DNA of 18,291 bases from CAZIMM01 sp964540415. GTDB taxonomy: Bacteria > Bacillota > Clostridia > Oscillospirales > Acutalibacteraceae. The translations under genes and the position numbers were made by a program. Shown here one piece after another: positions 7,220-14,949 of the stretch. Below the pieces are notes generated by a model that saw nothing but the letters and a program-made list of their open reading frames with translations, ran no database searches and was not told the origin of the DNA. The DNA lies in the NCBI GenBank assembly GCA_964540415.1, contig CAZIMM010000041.1:1-18291 (forward strand), read 5' to 3'. Position 1 is the first letter of the stretch; each line of letters begins with the position of its first letter.

Positions 7220-7467
7220 GTTATATAAATCGTGTTACGGTTCGTGAAGCTCTTTTGGATGTATTGTTAACACGGTGCTTTTTTAAAGTTTCTGTTTCAG
7301 CTGAAAATTTCACCGGCTGCCCAAGTTACGGAAGGCATTTTTACGCATATCCTGCTTTTCCCCTGCTTGCACGGCAATATCAGCGCGGTTCACGGTCTGA
7401 TACGGTGCTGCATTGTTGTAAAAATGCGATTCGTGCTTGTTCGGATAGTACGGATGCAATTTGTCAG
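7220..7467. other. Non-coding stretch with no convincing gene
   Basis: About 250 nt between a strong terminator and the promoter of the GH78-like gene. The + frame through it starts inside the terminator hairpin, has no RBS and gives a cysteine-rich nonsense-like product. On the - strand a 49-codon frame (7310-7459, TTG start) has more protein-like composition but no RBS; see findings. No RNA gene or repeat was seen. Confidence 0.5.
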
Positions 7468-7496
7468 TTGATTACGAATAATTAATGTGTTAAAAT
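7468..7496 (+). promoter_or_regulatory. Promoter of the GH78-like gene
   Basis: TTGATT at 7468-7473, a 17-bp spacer, and TAAAAT at 7491-7496. The start point would be near 7503, giving a leader of only about 30 nt. The RBS is GGAG at 7522-7525, 9 nt before ATG 7535. Confidence 0.65.
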
Positions 7497-7534
7497 CATA
7501 TCGGTAAAAATGAATAAAAACGGAGACTGATGTT

Positions 7535-9655
7535 ATGAAAAAATGGATATGGCTCAGCGGTGAGGATTATCCCGAGTTTCAACGTTCTTATGTCAACACA
7601 AGCGGACTGTCAAAAGAGGAGGCAGACCGCTGCCGCTTCTGCGTTACGGAATTCAAAAAAGAATACTGCTTCACAAAGAATATTACTCACATAAGCATGA
7701 CAGTCAGTGCGGACACTTTTTACCGATTTTGGCTCAACGGCACTCTTGAAGGCATCGGTCCGCCGTCTTCCGGCGGTGATTTCAGCCGTACCTGCATTAT
7801 GCCGCGGCACTACTCCTTCCGCTATGAAAAGGATTTTGACTCAAATTTTCTGAGCTTATTTGCACAGGTGCGATTGACCCCCTGCGTGCTCACCGAGTTT
7901 TCAAGAATGCAGGGAGGGTTTTATCTTGAGGCTCACCTCACCTTTGAAGACGGCAGCACAGCTTTTGTCGGCACGGACTCCGGCTGGCAGGTGCGGTATA
8001 ATCCGCAGTACACCGACATTTTCAGTGCCGATTTTTCTCTTGAACCGCATCCGTGGGCGGCGGCAACCGAGCTGTGCGATTTGTGGAATGCCGCCGTGGC
8101 TCCGATACCGCCGCTGTATCTCGGAAAACTGTCTCCCGAACAGGGCGGAACGCTGAATGTTGCGCCGGGCGAAACGAGAAAAGCGGTTTTCACCTTTGAT
8201 ATGATTTACGCCGGATACATATCGCTTGAGAGCACCGGATGCTTTGAAGCGCGCATAAAGCCCTTTGAGCTTGAGGGACAGTTTTCACAGGGGGAGGTGC
8301 TGCTGAACGCCTGCGGAAAAACCGACTATCTCAGCTTGAGAATGTATTCAATCGGCGGATATGAAATATGCGTAAAAAACAGCTCCGACTCACCGGTGAG
8401 CATCACGGCGGGGATGTTGGTTTCGCATTATCCGGTTGAGCACTCCGGCTGCTTTGAAAGTGATGACGAACAGCTGAACCTTGTGCACCGCGTTTGCGCC
8501 CACACTTTAAAAACCTGCCGGCAGTCACTGCATCTCGACAGTCCCAAGCACCAGGAATTGCTCGCGTGCACCGGGGATTATTACATCGAGAGCCTGATGA
8601 CGGCTTTTATGTTCGGAGACATGCGTCTTGCCGCCTTTGACGTTATGCGCACGGCCGACTGGCTTGTGCACAACGAAGGCATTATGTTCCACACAACCTA
8701 CAGCCTCCTCTGGGTGCAGATGCTCAGGGATGTTTATATGTTCACTGGGGACAGGAATCTGCTTGTTTACTGCCGCACTGCGCTCGGGGAACTGCTTGAC
8801 CGATTCGAAACATATACAGACAGTGACTGTGTGATTCAGACACCGCCGGATTATATGTTTGTCGATTGGGTTGTTACGCTCGGTTATTCAATGCACCATC
8901 CGCCCAAGGCGCTCGGTCAAAGCGTGCTCAACGCTTTTTATTACGGGGCGCTGCGCACGGCGGAGGACATTTACGGAATACTGGCAGACGGCGAGAACGC
9001 TCAAAAATGCTCCGAAAGGGCGGGAACTCTGCGCGAAGCCTTTATAAAAACATTTTATGACGCTGAGCGGGAGCTGTTTTTTGACGGCTTGACGGACAGC
9101 ACTCCGAACACCAAATATTATTTGCCTGCAAACATCAATGTGCGCAATTTTTCACGCTATCCGAATGTGCTCGCGGTGCAGTACGGCATTGTTGAGGGTG
9201 AGCGGGCGAAAGGGCTGCTGAAACGTGTTCTCGAAAGCGGGATGCCGCAGGTTCAGCCGTATTTCATGCATTTTGTGTTGGAGGCGGTTGACAAAGTCGG
9301 TCTGTTCGGGGAATACGGGATGAAGATTCTCGACATGTGGAAGCCTCTTGTCGCCGAATGCTCAAAGGGGCTGAAGGAGGGCTGGTTTGCTCCCGAAGAG
9401 GGCTACAGCTTTGACCACAGCCACGCTTGGGGCGGCACTGCGCTTTATCAGCTCTCGTCAAAGCTTCTCGGCTTCAAAATGCTCAGGCCGGGCTTTCGGG
9501 AAATCTCACTTTCTCCGAATCTTTACGGATTGGGACGCTGCAAAATCGTCATGCCGACACCCTTCGGAGACATTACCTGCCGCATGGAAAAAGGACGCGA
9601 TCCGGAGGTTTCCGTGCCCGCCGAAATCGCCTGCAAGGTATACTTTGGGCAGTAA
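7535..9655 (+). CDS. GH78-like glycoside hydrolase (alpha-L-rhamnosidase family), intracellular
   Basis: 706 residues with no signal peptide or membrane segment, so it should act on imported sugars or glycosides in the cytoplasm. The N-terminal 300 residues are beta-rich, as in rhamnosidase N-terminal domains (ADTFYRFWLNG, a typical opening). The (alpha/alpha)6 catalytic domain starts near 305 (GCFESDDEQLNLV...HTLKTC). The catalytic-acid region reads DSPKHQELLACTGD (D335, E341, D348), matching the family pattern D-x-P-x-x-x-E...GD but with HQ where an Arg plus acid or Asn is common. The C-terminus has the usual SHAWGGTALYQLSSKLLGF stretch followed by a beta domain. It is shorter than many GH78 enzymes (often 850-1000 residues), lacking extra carbohydrate-binding domains. 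Rhamnosidase specificity is not proven. It is transcribed alone from its own promoter, with no sugar transporter alongside. Confidence 0.82.
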   Translation: MKKWIWLSGEDYPEFQRSYVNTSGLSKEEADRCRFCVTEFKKEYCFTKNITHISMTVSADTFYRFWLNGTLEGIGPPSSGGDFSRTCIMPRHYSFRYEKDFDSNFLSLFAQVRLTPCVLTEFSRMQGGFYLEAHLTFEDGSTAFVGTDSGWQVRYNPQYTDIFSADFSLEPHPWAAATELCDLWNAAVAPIPPLYLGKLSPEQGGTLNVAPGETRKAVFTFDMIYAGYISLESTGCFEARIKPFELEGQFSQGEVLLNACGKTDYLSLRMYSIGGYEICVKNSSDSPVSITAGMLVSHYPVEHSGCFESDDEQLNLVHRVCAHTLKTCRQSLHLDSPKHQELLACTGDYYIESLMTAFMFGDMRLAAFDVMRTADWLVHNEGIMFHTTYSLLWVQMLRDVYMFTGDRNLLVYCRTALGELLDRFETYTDSDCVIQTPPDYMFVDWVVTLGYSMHHPPKALGQSVLNAFYYGALRTAEDIYGILADGENAQKCSERAGTLREAFIKTFYDAERELFFDGLTDSTPNTKYYLPANINVRNFSRYPNVLAVQYGIVEGERAKGLLKRVLESGMPQVQPYFMHFVLEAVDKVGLFGEYGMKILDMWKPLVAECSKGLKEGWFAPEEGYSFDHSHAWGGTALYQLSSKLLGFKMLRPGFREISLSPNLYGLGRCKIVMPTPFGDITCRMEKGRDPEVSVPAEIACKVYFGQ

Positions 9656-9672
9656 CCGGGGGCAAAAACAAG

Positions 9673-9701
9673 TTGACAAAAAGCGGCTACTGTGCCATAC
9701 T
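9673..9701 (+). promoter_or_regulatory. Promoter of the zinc-ribbon/TPM gene pair
   Basis: A consensus TTGACA at 9673-9678 is followed after 17 bp by CATACT (9696-9701, four of six). A consensus TATAAT at 9708-9713 lies slightly further on but has no well-spaced -35. Either -10 would give a leader of about 35-50 nt before ATG 9756. Confidence 0.55.
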
Positions 9702-9755
9702 TACAGATATAATCACGGAAAAAATCCGACAATTTGTGACATGAGGTGATAAAAA

Positions 9756-10817
9756 ATGTCTGCGATTTTAGATTACAAATGCCCGAACTGCGGCGGTGCA
9801 ATCAAATACAACAGCACAAACGGCAAGTTCCAATGCGAAAGCTGTGACAGCATTTTCACGCAGGAGGAGCTAAACCGATATGCGGAAATGCTTAACTCGG
9901 TTCCGCCGGAATCAAGCTACGATTGGCAGCCGGATAACCGGGGTGAAACTCTCGACGGCATGAACAGCTATTCATGCAATTCCTGCGGCGCGCAGATTGT
10001 AACGGACGGCACAACGGCGGCGAGCACCTGCCCGTATTGCGGCAGTCCGATTGTGCTTGCGGGTCAGCTTTCGGGGATGAACAAGCCGGACTGTGTGCTT
10101 CCCTTCAAGCTGAGCAAGGATGACGCAGTCAATAAGCTTAAGGAGTTTTACAAGGGAAAGTTCCTTTTGCCGAAAATATTTAAAAGTGAAAACAGAATAA
10201 AAGAGATGCAGGGAGTTTATGTTCCGTTCTGGCTTTTCGGCTGCACCGCAAACGCAAACATCGTTTTTGACGCAACGAGAACAAGAACCTGGAGCGACTC
10301 AAATTACAACTACACGGAGACAAAGCACTACAATGTTTACCGTTCCGGAAGATTGGGCTTTTCAAACATTCCTGCCGACGGTTCAAGCAAAATGGACGAT
10401 GCCTACATGGAGGGTCTTGAGCCGTTTGATTACAAAGAAATGGCTGCTTTCGACCCCGCGTATCTTTCCGGCTATCTTGCCGACAAATACGATGTGGACG
10501 CAACCGCAAGTTTTCCGAGAGCGGAAAGCCGCATTGAAAACAGCACCGGCACGGCAATTGCGTCAACGGTCAGCGGCTATACCAGCGTCACACCGCGCAA
10601 CACGAGCATAAACACAACAGACGGCAGCTACAAATATGCCATGCTGCCTGTGTGGATGCTCACAACGAGATATAAAGACAAGAATTATATTTACGCCGTC
10701 AACGGCCAAACCGGAAAGGTTTCCGGTGAGCTGCCGGTTGACAGAAAAAAATTCTTCTTGATGCTCGGCGGGATTGCCGCGGCTGTTATCGCCGTGGGTC
10801 AGTTTTTCGTATTTTAA
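9756..10817 (+). CDS. TFIIB-type zinc-ribbon membrane protein
   Basis: 353 residues. The N-terminus has two zinc ribbons: C9/C12 with C27/C30, and C74/C77 with C92/C95 (CNSC...CPYC). A conserved-looking central domain follows (VLPFKLSKDDAVNKLKEFYKGKFLLP...GVYVPFWLFGC), then YAMLPVWMLTTRYKDKNYIYAVNGQTGKV, and a C-terminal transmembrane helix at about 333-353. This is the architecture of bacterial 'TFIIB-type zinc ribbon-containing protein' entries; their function is not established, and despite the name they are not transcription factors. RBS: GAGGTG before ATG. The TPM-domain gene starts 20 nt downstream, so the two are likely co-transcribed and may form one membrane-associated complex. Confidence 0.85.
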   Translation: MSAILDYKCPNCGGAIKYNSTNGKFQCESCDSIFTQEELNRYAEMLNSVPPESSYDWQPDNRGETLDGMNSYSCNSCGAQIVTDGTTAASTCPYCGSPIVLAGQLSGMNKPDCVLPFKLSKDDAVNKLKEFYKGKFLLPKIFKSENRIKEMQGVYVPFWLFGCTANANIVFDATRTRTWSDSNYNYTETKHYNVYRSGRLGFSNIPADGSSKMDDAYMEGLEPFDYKEMAAFDPAYLSGYLADKYDVDATASFPRAESRIENSTGTAIASTVSGYTSVTPRNTSINTTDGSYKYAMLPVWMLTTRYKDKNYIYAVNGQTGKVSGELPVDRKKFFLMLGGIAAAVIAVGQFFVF

Positions 10818-10837
10818 CGGAACGGAGGATAATAAAC

Positions 10838-11758
10838 ATGAAAAAGGCCATATCCGGAGTGTTCGTTCTGCTTCTTGCATTCATGCTCTGCGTTCCCGCG
10901 TTTGCAGAGGGTAACGTGAGCAACACATACGGTTCGGATTACGACTACTCCGCGCCCGACAGCGGCGGCAAACAAATTGTTGACGATGCGGATTTGCTCA
11001 CCGACTCGCAGGAGGAGCAGCTTCTCACCGAAATCGAGAGCATTCGGACAGATTACAGCTTTGATGTTGTTCTGCACACCACAAACAGCATCGGGAACAA
11101 AACGATTGCCGACTATGCCGACGATTATTATGATTACAACGGCTACGGTATCGGTGAAAACCGTGACGGCTTGCTGTTCATGATCAACATGAACAACGGT
11201 GAAGAGGGCAACAGAGATTTTTACACTTCCACGTGCGGCTTCGGCATCACAGCCTTCCCCGACAGCGCAATCAAGGATACCGACAGCGCGATAAACGCAG
11301 AAATACTCCCTTATTTGAGGGACGGCGACTGGTACGGCGCGTTCGACAAATACCTTGACCTTGTTGACATTTTCCTTGCCCGGGCGGAAAACGGTGAATC
11401 TTACGGCGGGGATTTCAACGACGGGTATTACTACGGCGGTTCCTACGACTCCGACTACAGTGAGGAAATGACGGCTGAAGATTATATCGGCAGAGAAGTT
11501 TTGCTGATTATTGTTGCTTTTATCATTGCGATTGTCATTTCGCTGATAGTCCGATCCAAAATGAAAACCAACGTCAAAAGAGCCGACGCGGCGGACTATA
11601 TTGTCCCCGGCAGCCTTGTGATAACGAGCAGCGCCGATGTTTTCTCACACGTTAACGTGACAAAAACCGCAAGGCCGAAGGAAACTTCAAGCTCCGGCAG
11701 CAGCGTGCACACCAGCTCAAGCGGCACCTCGCACGGCGGCGGAGGCGGCAAATTCTGA
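10838..11758 (+). CDS. TPM-domain (YgcG-like) secreted membrane-anchored protein
   Basis: 306 residues, with GGAGG before ATG. Residues 1-23 form a signal peptide (hydrophobic core VFVLLLAFML, cleavage site AFA). Residues about 46-180 form a TPM domain, opening with the typical IVDDADLLTDSQEEQLLTEI and continuing with VVLHTT and DGLLFMINMNN. A Tyr/Gly/Asp-rich linker (about 187-210) and one transmembrane helix (220-239) follow, then a cytoplasmic tail ending in a Ser/Gly-rich stretch, SHGGGGGKF. TPM proteins such as Psb32 and MOLO-1 are linked to membrane-complex assembly or repair; the bacterial role is unclear. The short gap to the zinc-ribbon gene implies an operon. Confidence 0.88.
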   Translation: MKKAISGVFVLLLAFMLCVPAFAEGNVSNTYGSDYDYSAPDSGGKQIVDDADLLTDSQEEQLLTEIESIRTDYSFDVVLHTTNSIGNKTIADYADDYYDYNGYGIGENRDGLLFMINMNNGEEGNRDFYTSTCGFGITAFPDSAIKDTDSAINAEILPYLRDGDWYGAFDKYLDLVDIFLARAENGESYGGDFNDGYYYGGSYDSDYSEEMTAEDYIGREVLLIIVAFIIAIVISLIVRSKMKTNVKRADAADYIVPGSLVITSSADVFSHVNVTKTARPKETSSSGSSVHTSSSGTSHGGGGGKF

Positions 11759-11852
11759 CATCTCGTTGTATTTTTCCGGCACTTTTGCCGGGAATACATA
11801 AATGTTCCGGTGAGAGGCAGTCATCAAATATCAGTTACAAGGAGTTTTATAC

Positions 11853-12296
11853 ATGGACAGTAAAAAAAGCGGTCTGCTCAGAGCTGCAAAGTTTGTTATG
11901 TTCTCCTGCGGCGCAGGCGTAATTCAGGCTGTGTCATTCACCTTAATGAACGAGCTTCTGACACTGCCGTATTGGCCGTCTTACCTCACGGCCCTGACAC
12001 TCTCGGTGGTTTTTAACTTCACGGTCAACCGCCGCTTCACCTTCAAATCAGCCGCAAACGTGCCGATTGCAATGCTCAAGGTTATCGGTTATTATTGCGT
12101 GTTCACCCCTCTTTCAACTGTAATCGGAAACTATTTCGCGGACGATAAAGGGGTCAATGAATACATTGTTCTTGCGGTCACAATGGTCTGCAATCTGATA
12201 ACCGAATTTCTCTTTTGCCGTTTTGTGGTTTACAGGAACTCAATCGACACCAACGCCTCCGCAGCGAAGGCCAAGGAAAACAGCACCATACAATAG
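11853..12296 (+). CDS. GtrA-family membrane protein
   Basis: 147 residues. AAGGAG lies 7 nt before the ATG. It has four predicted membrane helices (about 12-32, 40-57, 72-94, 103-125) and the family hallmark after helix 2, VVFNFTVNRRFTFKS. GtrA-like proteins are thought to flip or carry undecaprenyl-linked sugars for cell-surface polysaccharide or teichoic-acid modification. No glycosyltransferase partner is adjacent. It lies 94 nt after the TPM gene and 100 nt before the response regulator, so operon membership is uncertain. It ends with TAG. Confidence 0.88.
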   Translation: MDSKKSGLLRAAKFVMFSCGAGVIQAVSFTLMNELLTLPYWPSYLTALTLSVVFNFTVNRRFTFKSAANVPIAMLKVIGYYCVFTPLSTVIGNYFADDKGVNEYIVLAVTMVCNLITEFLFCRFVVYRNSIDTNASAAKAKENSTIQ

Positions 12297-12396
12297 CCTT
12301 TCCCACGGCGCGCCGATTGCCGAGTGAATTTCATCCCCTGTGCATTGCAGCCTTCCGGTGCAGCTTATTTGACGGACAAGGAATGACAAAACGCCC

Positions 12397-13071
12397 ATGT
12401 ATAAAATTATGATTGTTGAGGACGACGGAGTCATCTCCTCCGCCGTAAAATCACACCTTGAAGCCTGGGGTTTTGAGGCGTATGCCGTGACAGACTTCAA
12501 AAATGTTATTATTGATTTCAGGGCATATGAGCCTCAGCTTGTTCTGATGGACATTTCCCTGCCGTTTTTCAACGGCTATTACTGGTGCGCCGAGATCCGC
12601 AAGCTTTCAAAAATTCCTGTGGTTTTTATCTCCTCCTCGTCGGATAACATGAATATCGTTATGGCTGTCAACATGGGCGGCGACGATTTTGTTGCAAAGC
12701 CGTTTGACCTTGAAGTGCTTATGGCAAAAATCCAGGCGCTGCTGCGGAGAACCTACGATTTTTCGCAGGCATCCGCCGTGATTGAAGCGGGCGGCGCAAT
12801 ACTGAACACGGGCGACACAACGCTCGGCTTTGACGGAAGACGCATCGAGCTGACAAAGAACGAGTATCGCATCCTTGAGGTGCTCATGGGCAATCGCGGC
12901 AAGGTGATTTCGCGCGACATACTCATGACAAAGCTTTGGGAATCAGACAGCTTTGTTGACGACAACACCCTGACCGTGAACATGACAAGGCTGCGCAGAA
13001 CGCTTGAGGAAAACGGACTCTTTGACTTCATCAAAACTAAGAAGGGTGTCGGCTACATTATCGAGGCATGA
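12397..13071 (+). CDS. OmpR/PhoB-type response regulator (BceR-like)
   Basis: 224 residues. The receiver domain has the acidic pocket E8/D9/D10, phospho-acceptor D52 (LVLMDISLP), the S/T switch near 79 (VFISSSS) and K101 (AKPFD). The C-terminal winged helix (about 130-224) includes LTKNEYRILEVL and DDNTLTVNMTRLRRTLEE, ending in the usual KTKKGVGYII. With the kinase and the ABC pair it forms a Bce-type system that senses peptide antibiotics and switches on the transporter. The RBS (AAGGA) is about 14 nt from ATG and weak. The kinase ATG lies one base past the stop, indicating coupled translation. Confidence 0.92.
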   Translation: MYKIMIVEDDGVISSAVKSHLEAWGFEAYAVTDFKNVIIDFRAYEPQLVLMDISLPFFNGYYWCAEIRKLSKIPVVFISSSSDNMNIVMAVNMGGDDFVAKPFDLEVLMAKIQALLRRTYDFSQASAVIEAGGAILNTGDTTLGFDGRRIELTKNEYRILEVLMGNRGKVISRDILMTKLWESDSFVDDNTLTVNMTRLRRTLEENGLFDFIKTKKGVGYIIEA

Positions 13072-13072
13072 T

Positions 13073-14059
13073 ATGAAGCTTTTCTTTTTATATCTGAAAC
13101 TGCATTACAAAAGCCTTATGATGTTCACGGCGTTCTCGCTGGTGTTCTCACTTGTGTTTTATCTCTATTCGCTTCCAATGGAACCGGTTTTCTATTCAAT
13201 TGCATTATGTGTTTTTATCGGCTCGGTGATAACCGCAGCCGGTTTTTTCCGTTTTAAGAAAAGGCATGAGCTTTTTGTCGCATTGCGCCAATCCGTCAAG
13301 TGGGAGCTTGGCGGGCTGCCCGCGGCGCAGAACCTTCCGGAGGAGGATTATGCGGAGCTTGTCCGCATCCTCTTTTCGGAGAAATGCCGTGCGGAATCGG
13401 AAAAGGCCGCGACGGTGTCCGAAATGACGGATTACTATACCCTCTGGGCGCATCAAATCAAAACGCCCATTGCAGCAATGAATCTGCTGCTGCAAAGCGG
13501 AGAAAGCAACACAGGCGAGCTTTCGGAGCAGCTTTTCAAAATTGAGCAATATGTCGGGATGGTGCTCACCTACCTCCGCTGCGGTTCGGACTCAAGTGAC
13601 TTTGTCTTCAGAAAGCAGGAACTTGACACAATTGTCAGAGGCGCCGTTAAAAAATATGCCCGTCAGTTCATCAGGGAGAAAATATCCCTCGATTTCCGTG
13701 AAACCTCTCTGACAGTTCTCACGGACGAAAAATGGCTTTCGTTCGTCATCGAACAAATCATTTCAAACGCCCTGAAGTACACAAAAAGCGGAAAAATATC
13801 AATTTATTCGGAGCCCGGCAGTGTGCTGGTTATCGAAGACACGGGCATCGGAATTGCGCCGGAGGATTTGCCGCGTGTGTGTGAAAACGGTTTCACCGGC
13901 TATAACGGCAGGGCGGACAAAAAATCCACCGGCATCGGGCTTTATCTTTGCAAAAAGGTGCTCGACAGCCTTTCGCACAAGCTCACAATAACGTCGCAGG
14001 TCGGAATCGGAACAAAGGTCAGCATTGACCTTTCGTCTGTTGAGACGAAGTACGAATAA
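13073..14059 (+). CDS. Intramembrane-sensing histidine kinase (BceS-like)
   Basis: 328 residues from ATG 13073, with GAGG 6-7 nt upstream. A longer frame from 13004 overlaps the regulator and adds a non-family N-terminus, so it is rejected. Two membrane helices (about 14-33 and 38-58) are joined by only a few outside residues, so there is no sensor domain; BceS-type kinases read stimulus through the partner ABC permease. H-box: WAHQIKTPIAAMNLL (H127). The ATP lid has the N-box around N232 (ISNALKYT), G1 EDTGIGI (255-261) and G2 STGIGLYL (285-292). All catalytic features look intact. Confidence 0.92.
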   Translation: MKLFFLYLKLHYKSLMMFTAFSLVFSLVFYLYSLPMEPVFYSIALCVFIGSVITAAGFFRFKKRHELFVALRQSVKWELGGLPAAQNLPEEDYAELVRILFSEKCRAESEKAATVSEMTDYYTLWAHQIKTPIAAMNLLLQSGESNTGELSEQLFKIEQYVGMVLTYLRCGSDSSDFVFRKQELDTIVRGAVKKYARQFIREKISLDFRETSLTVLTDEKWLSFVIEQIISNALKYTKSGKISIYSEPGSVLVIEDTGIGIAPEDLPRVCENGFTGYNGRADKKSTGIGLYLCKKVLDSLSHKLTITSQVGIGTKVSIDLSSVETKYE

Positions 14060-14081
14060 CCGTCTGCAAGCCGTATGTTGC

Positions 14082-14150
14082 AAAAATGTAAGGTATCGGG
14101 GAAAAATGTAAGCCAAAATTATGGTTTGCTTTTTCCCCGATTGCTATAAT
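14082..14150 (+). promoter_or_regulatory. Operator and promoter of the BceAB-type transporter
   Basis: AAAAATGTAAG occurs twice as a direct repeat, at 14082-14092 and 14102-14112, with a 20-bp period (about two helical turns). A 12-bp perfect inverted repeat, ATCGGGGAAAAA (14095-14106) and TTTTTCCCCGAT (14130-14141), overlaps the second copy. TATAAT at 14145-14150 has no good -35 at 16-18 bp, as expected for an activator-dependent promoter. Its place between kinase and ATPase genes matches Bce modules, where the regulator activates bceAB; binding by this regulator is inferred. Confidence 0.65.
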
Positions 14151-14181
14151 GAGAGCGTAAAAAACAAAGGAGGCCGCATCA

Positions 14182-14949
14182 ATGGCAATTCTTGAAGTTA
14201 AAAATCTAAAAAAGGTTTACATCACCCGTTTCGGTGCAAACCGCGTTCAGGCGCTCTCTGATGTCTCGTTTTCTGTGGAGCAGGGAGAGTATGTTGCAAT
14301 CATGGGTGAATCCGGTTCCGGCAAAACAACCCTGCTGAACATTCTTGCCTCTCTCGACAAGCCCACCGGCGGCGATGTTGTTCTCGACGGCAAGGCTCTC
14401 TCGTCAGTGAAGGGCGACGATATGGCGCGCTTCCGCCGCAACAATCTCGGCTTTGTGTTTCAGGATTTCAACCTTCTCGACACCTTTTCCATCCAGGACA
14501 ATATCTTCCTGCCCCTTGTGCTTTCCGGTGAAAAGTTCGATGTGATGAACGAAAAGCTCAAGCCCATTGCGGCAAAGCTCGGAATAAGCGACATCCTCAA
14601 AAAGTATCCGTATGAGGTTTCCGGCGGGCAAAAGCAAAGGACTGCCGTTGCAAGAGCAATCATCACAAATCCGAAAATCATTCTTGCAGACGAGCCCACC
14701 GGAGCACTCGACTCTCACGCAACAGACGGACTTCTGCGGCTCTTTTCCGAAATTAACGCGGACGGGCAGACAATTCTTATGGTCACCCATTCCGTCAAGG
14801 CGGCAAGCTCCGCAAAAAGGGTGCTATTCATCAAGGACGGGGCTGTGTTCCATCAGCTCTACAAAGCGAACATGACAAACGATGAAATGTTCCAGAAAAT
14901 ATCCGAAACTCTGACTGCGATTGCAACGGGCGGTGAGTGCGATGAATAG
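14182..14949 (+). CDS. Bce-type ABC transporter ATPase
   Basis: 255 residues with an excellent RBS (AAAGGAGG, 8 nt before ATG). Walker A GESGSGKTT (42-50), Q-loop Q94 (FVFQDFNLL), signature VSGGQ (146-150), Walker B IILADEPTGALD (167-177) and H203. It belongs to the MacB/LolD-like group that pairs with FtsX-type permeases in peptide-antibiotic detoxification. Its end overlaps the permease start by 8 nt (ATGAATAG), coupling the two. The gene follows a regulated promoter-like region at 14082-14150. Confidence 0.95.
   Translation: MAILEVKNLKKVYITRFGANRVQALSDVSFSVEQGEYVAIMGESGSGKTTLLNILASLDKPTGGDVVLDGKALSSVKGDDMARFRRNNLGFVFQDFNLLDTFSIQDNIFLPLVLSGEKFDVMNEKLKPIAAKLGISDILKKYPYEVSGGQKQRTAVARAIITNPKIILADEPTGALDSHATDGLLRLFSEINADGQTILMVTHSVKAASSAKRVLFIKDGAVFHQLYKANMTNDEMFQKISETLTAIATGGECDE

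Noticed and set aside
7204..7485. A 93-codon plus-strand frame
   Set aside because: It starts inside a strong terminator hairpin, has no RBS, and its product is cysteine-rich without family likeness.
11776..11791. Hairpin CCGGCA/TGCCGG as a terminator after the TPM gene
   Set aside because: The stem is only 6 bp and is followed by GAATACAT, without a T tract.
12307..12316. Palindrome CGGCGCGCCG before the response regulator
   Set aside because: A single short GC palindrome with no matching promoter elements; likely chance.
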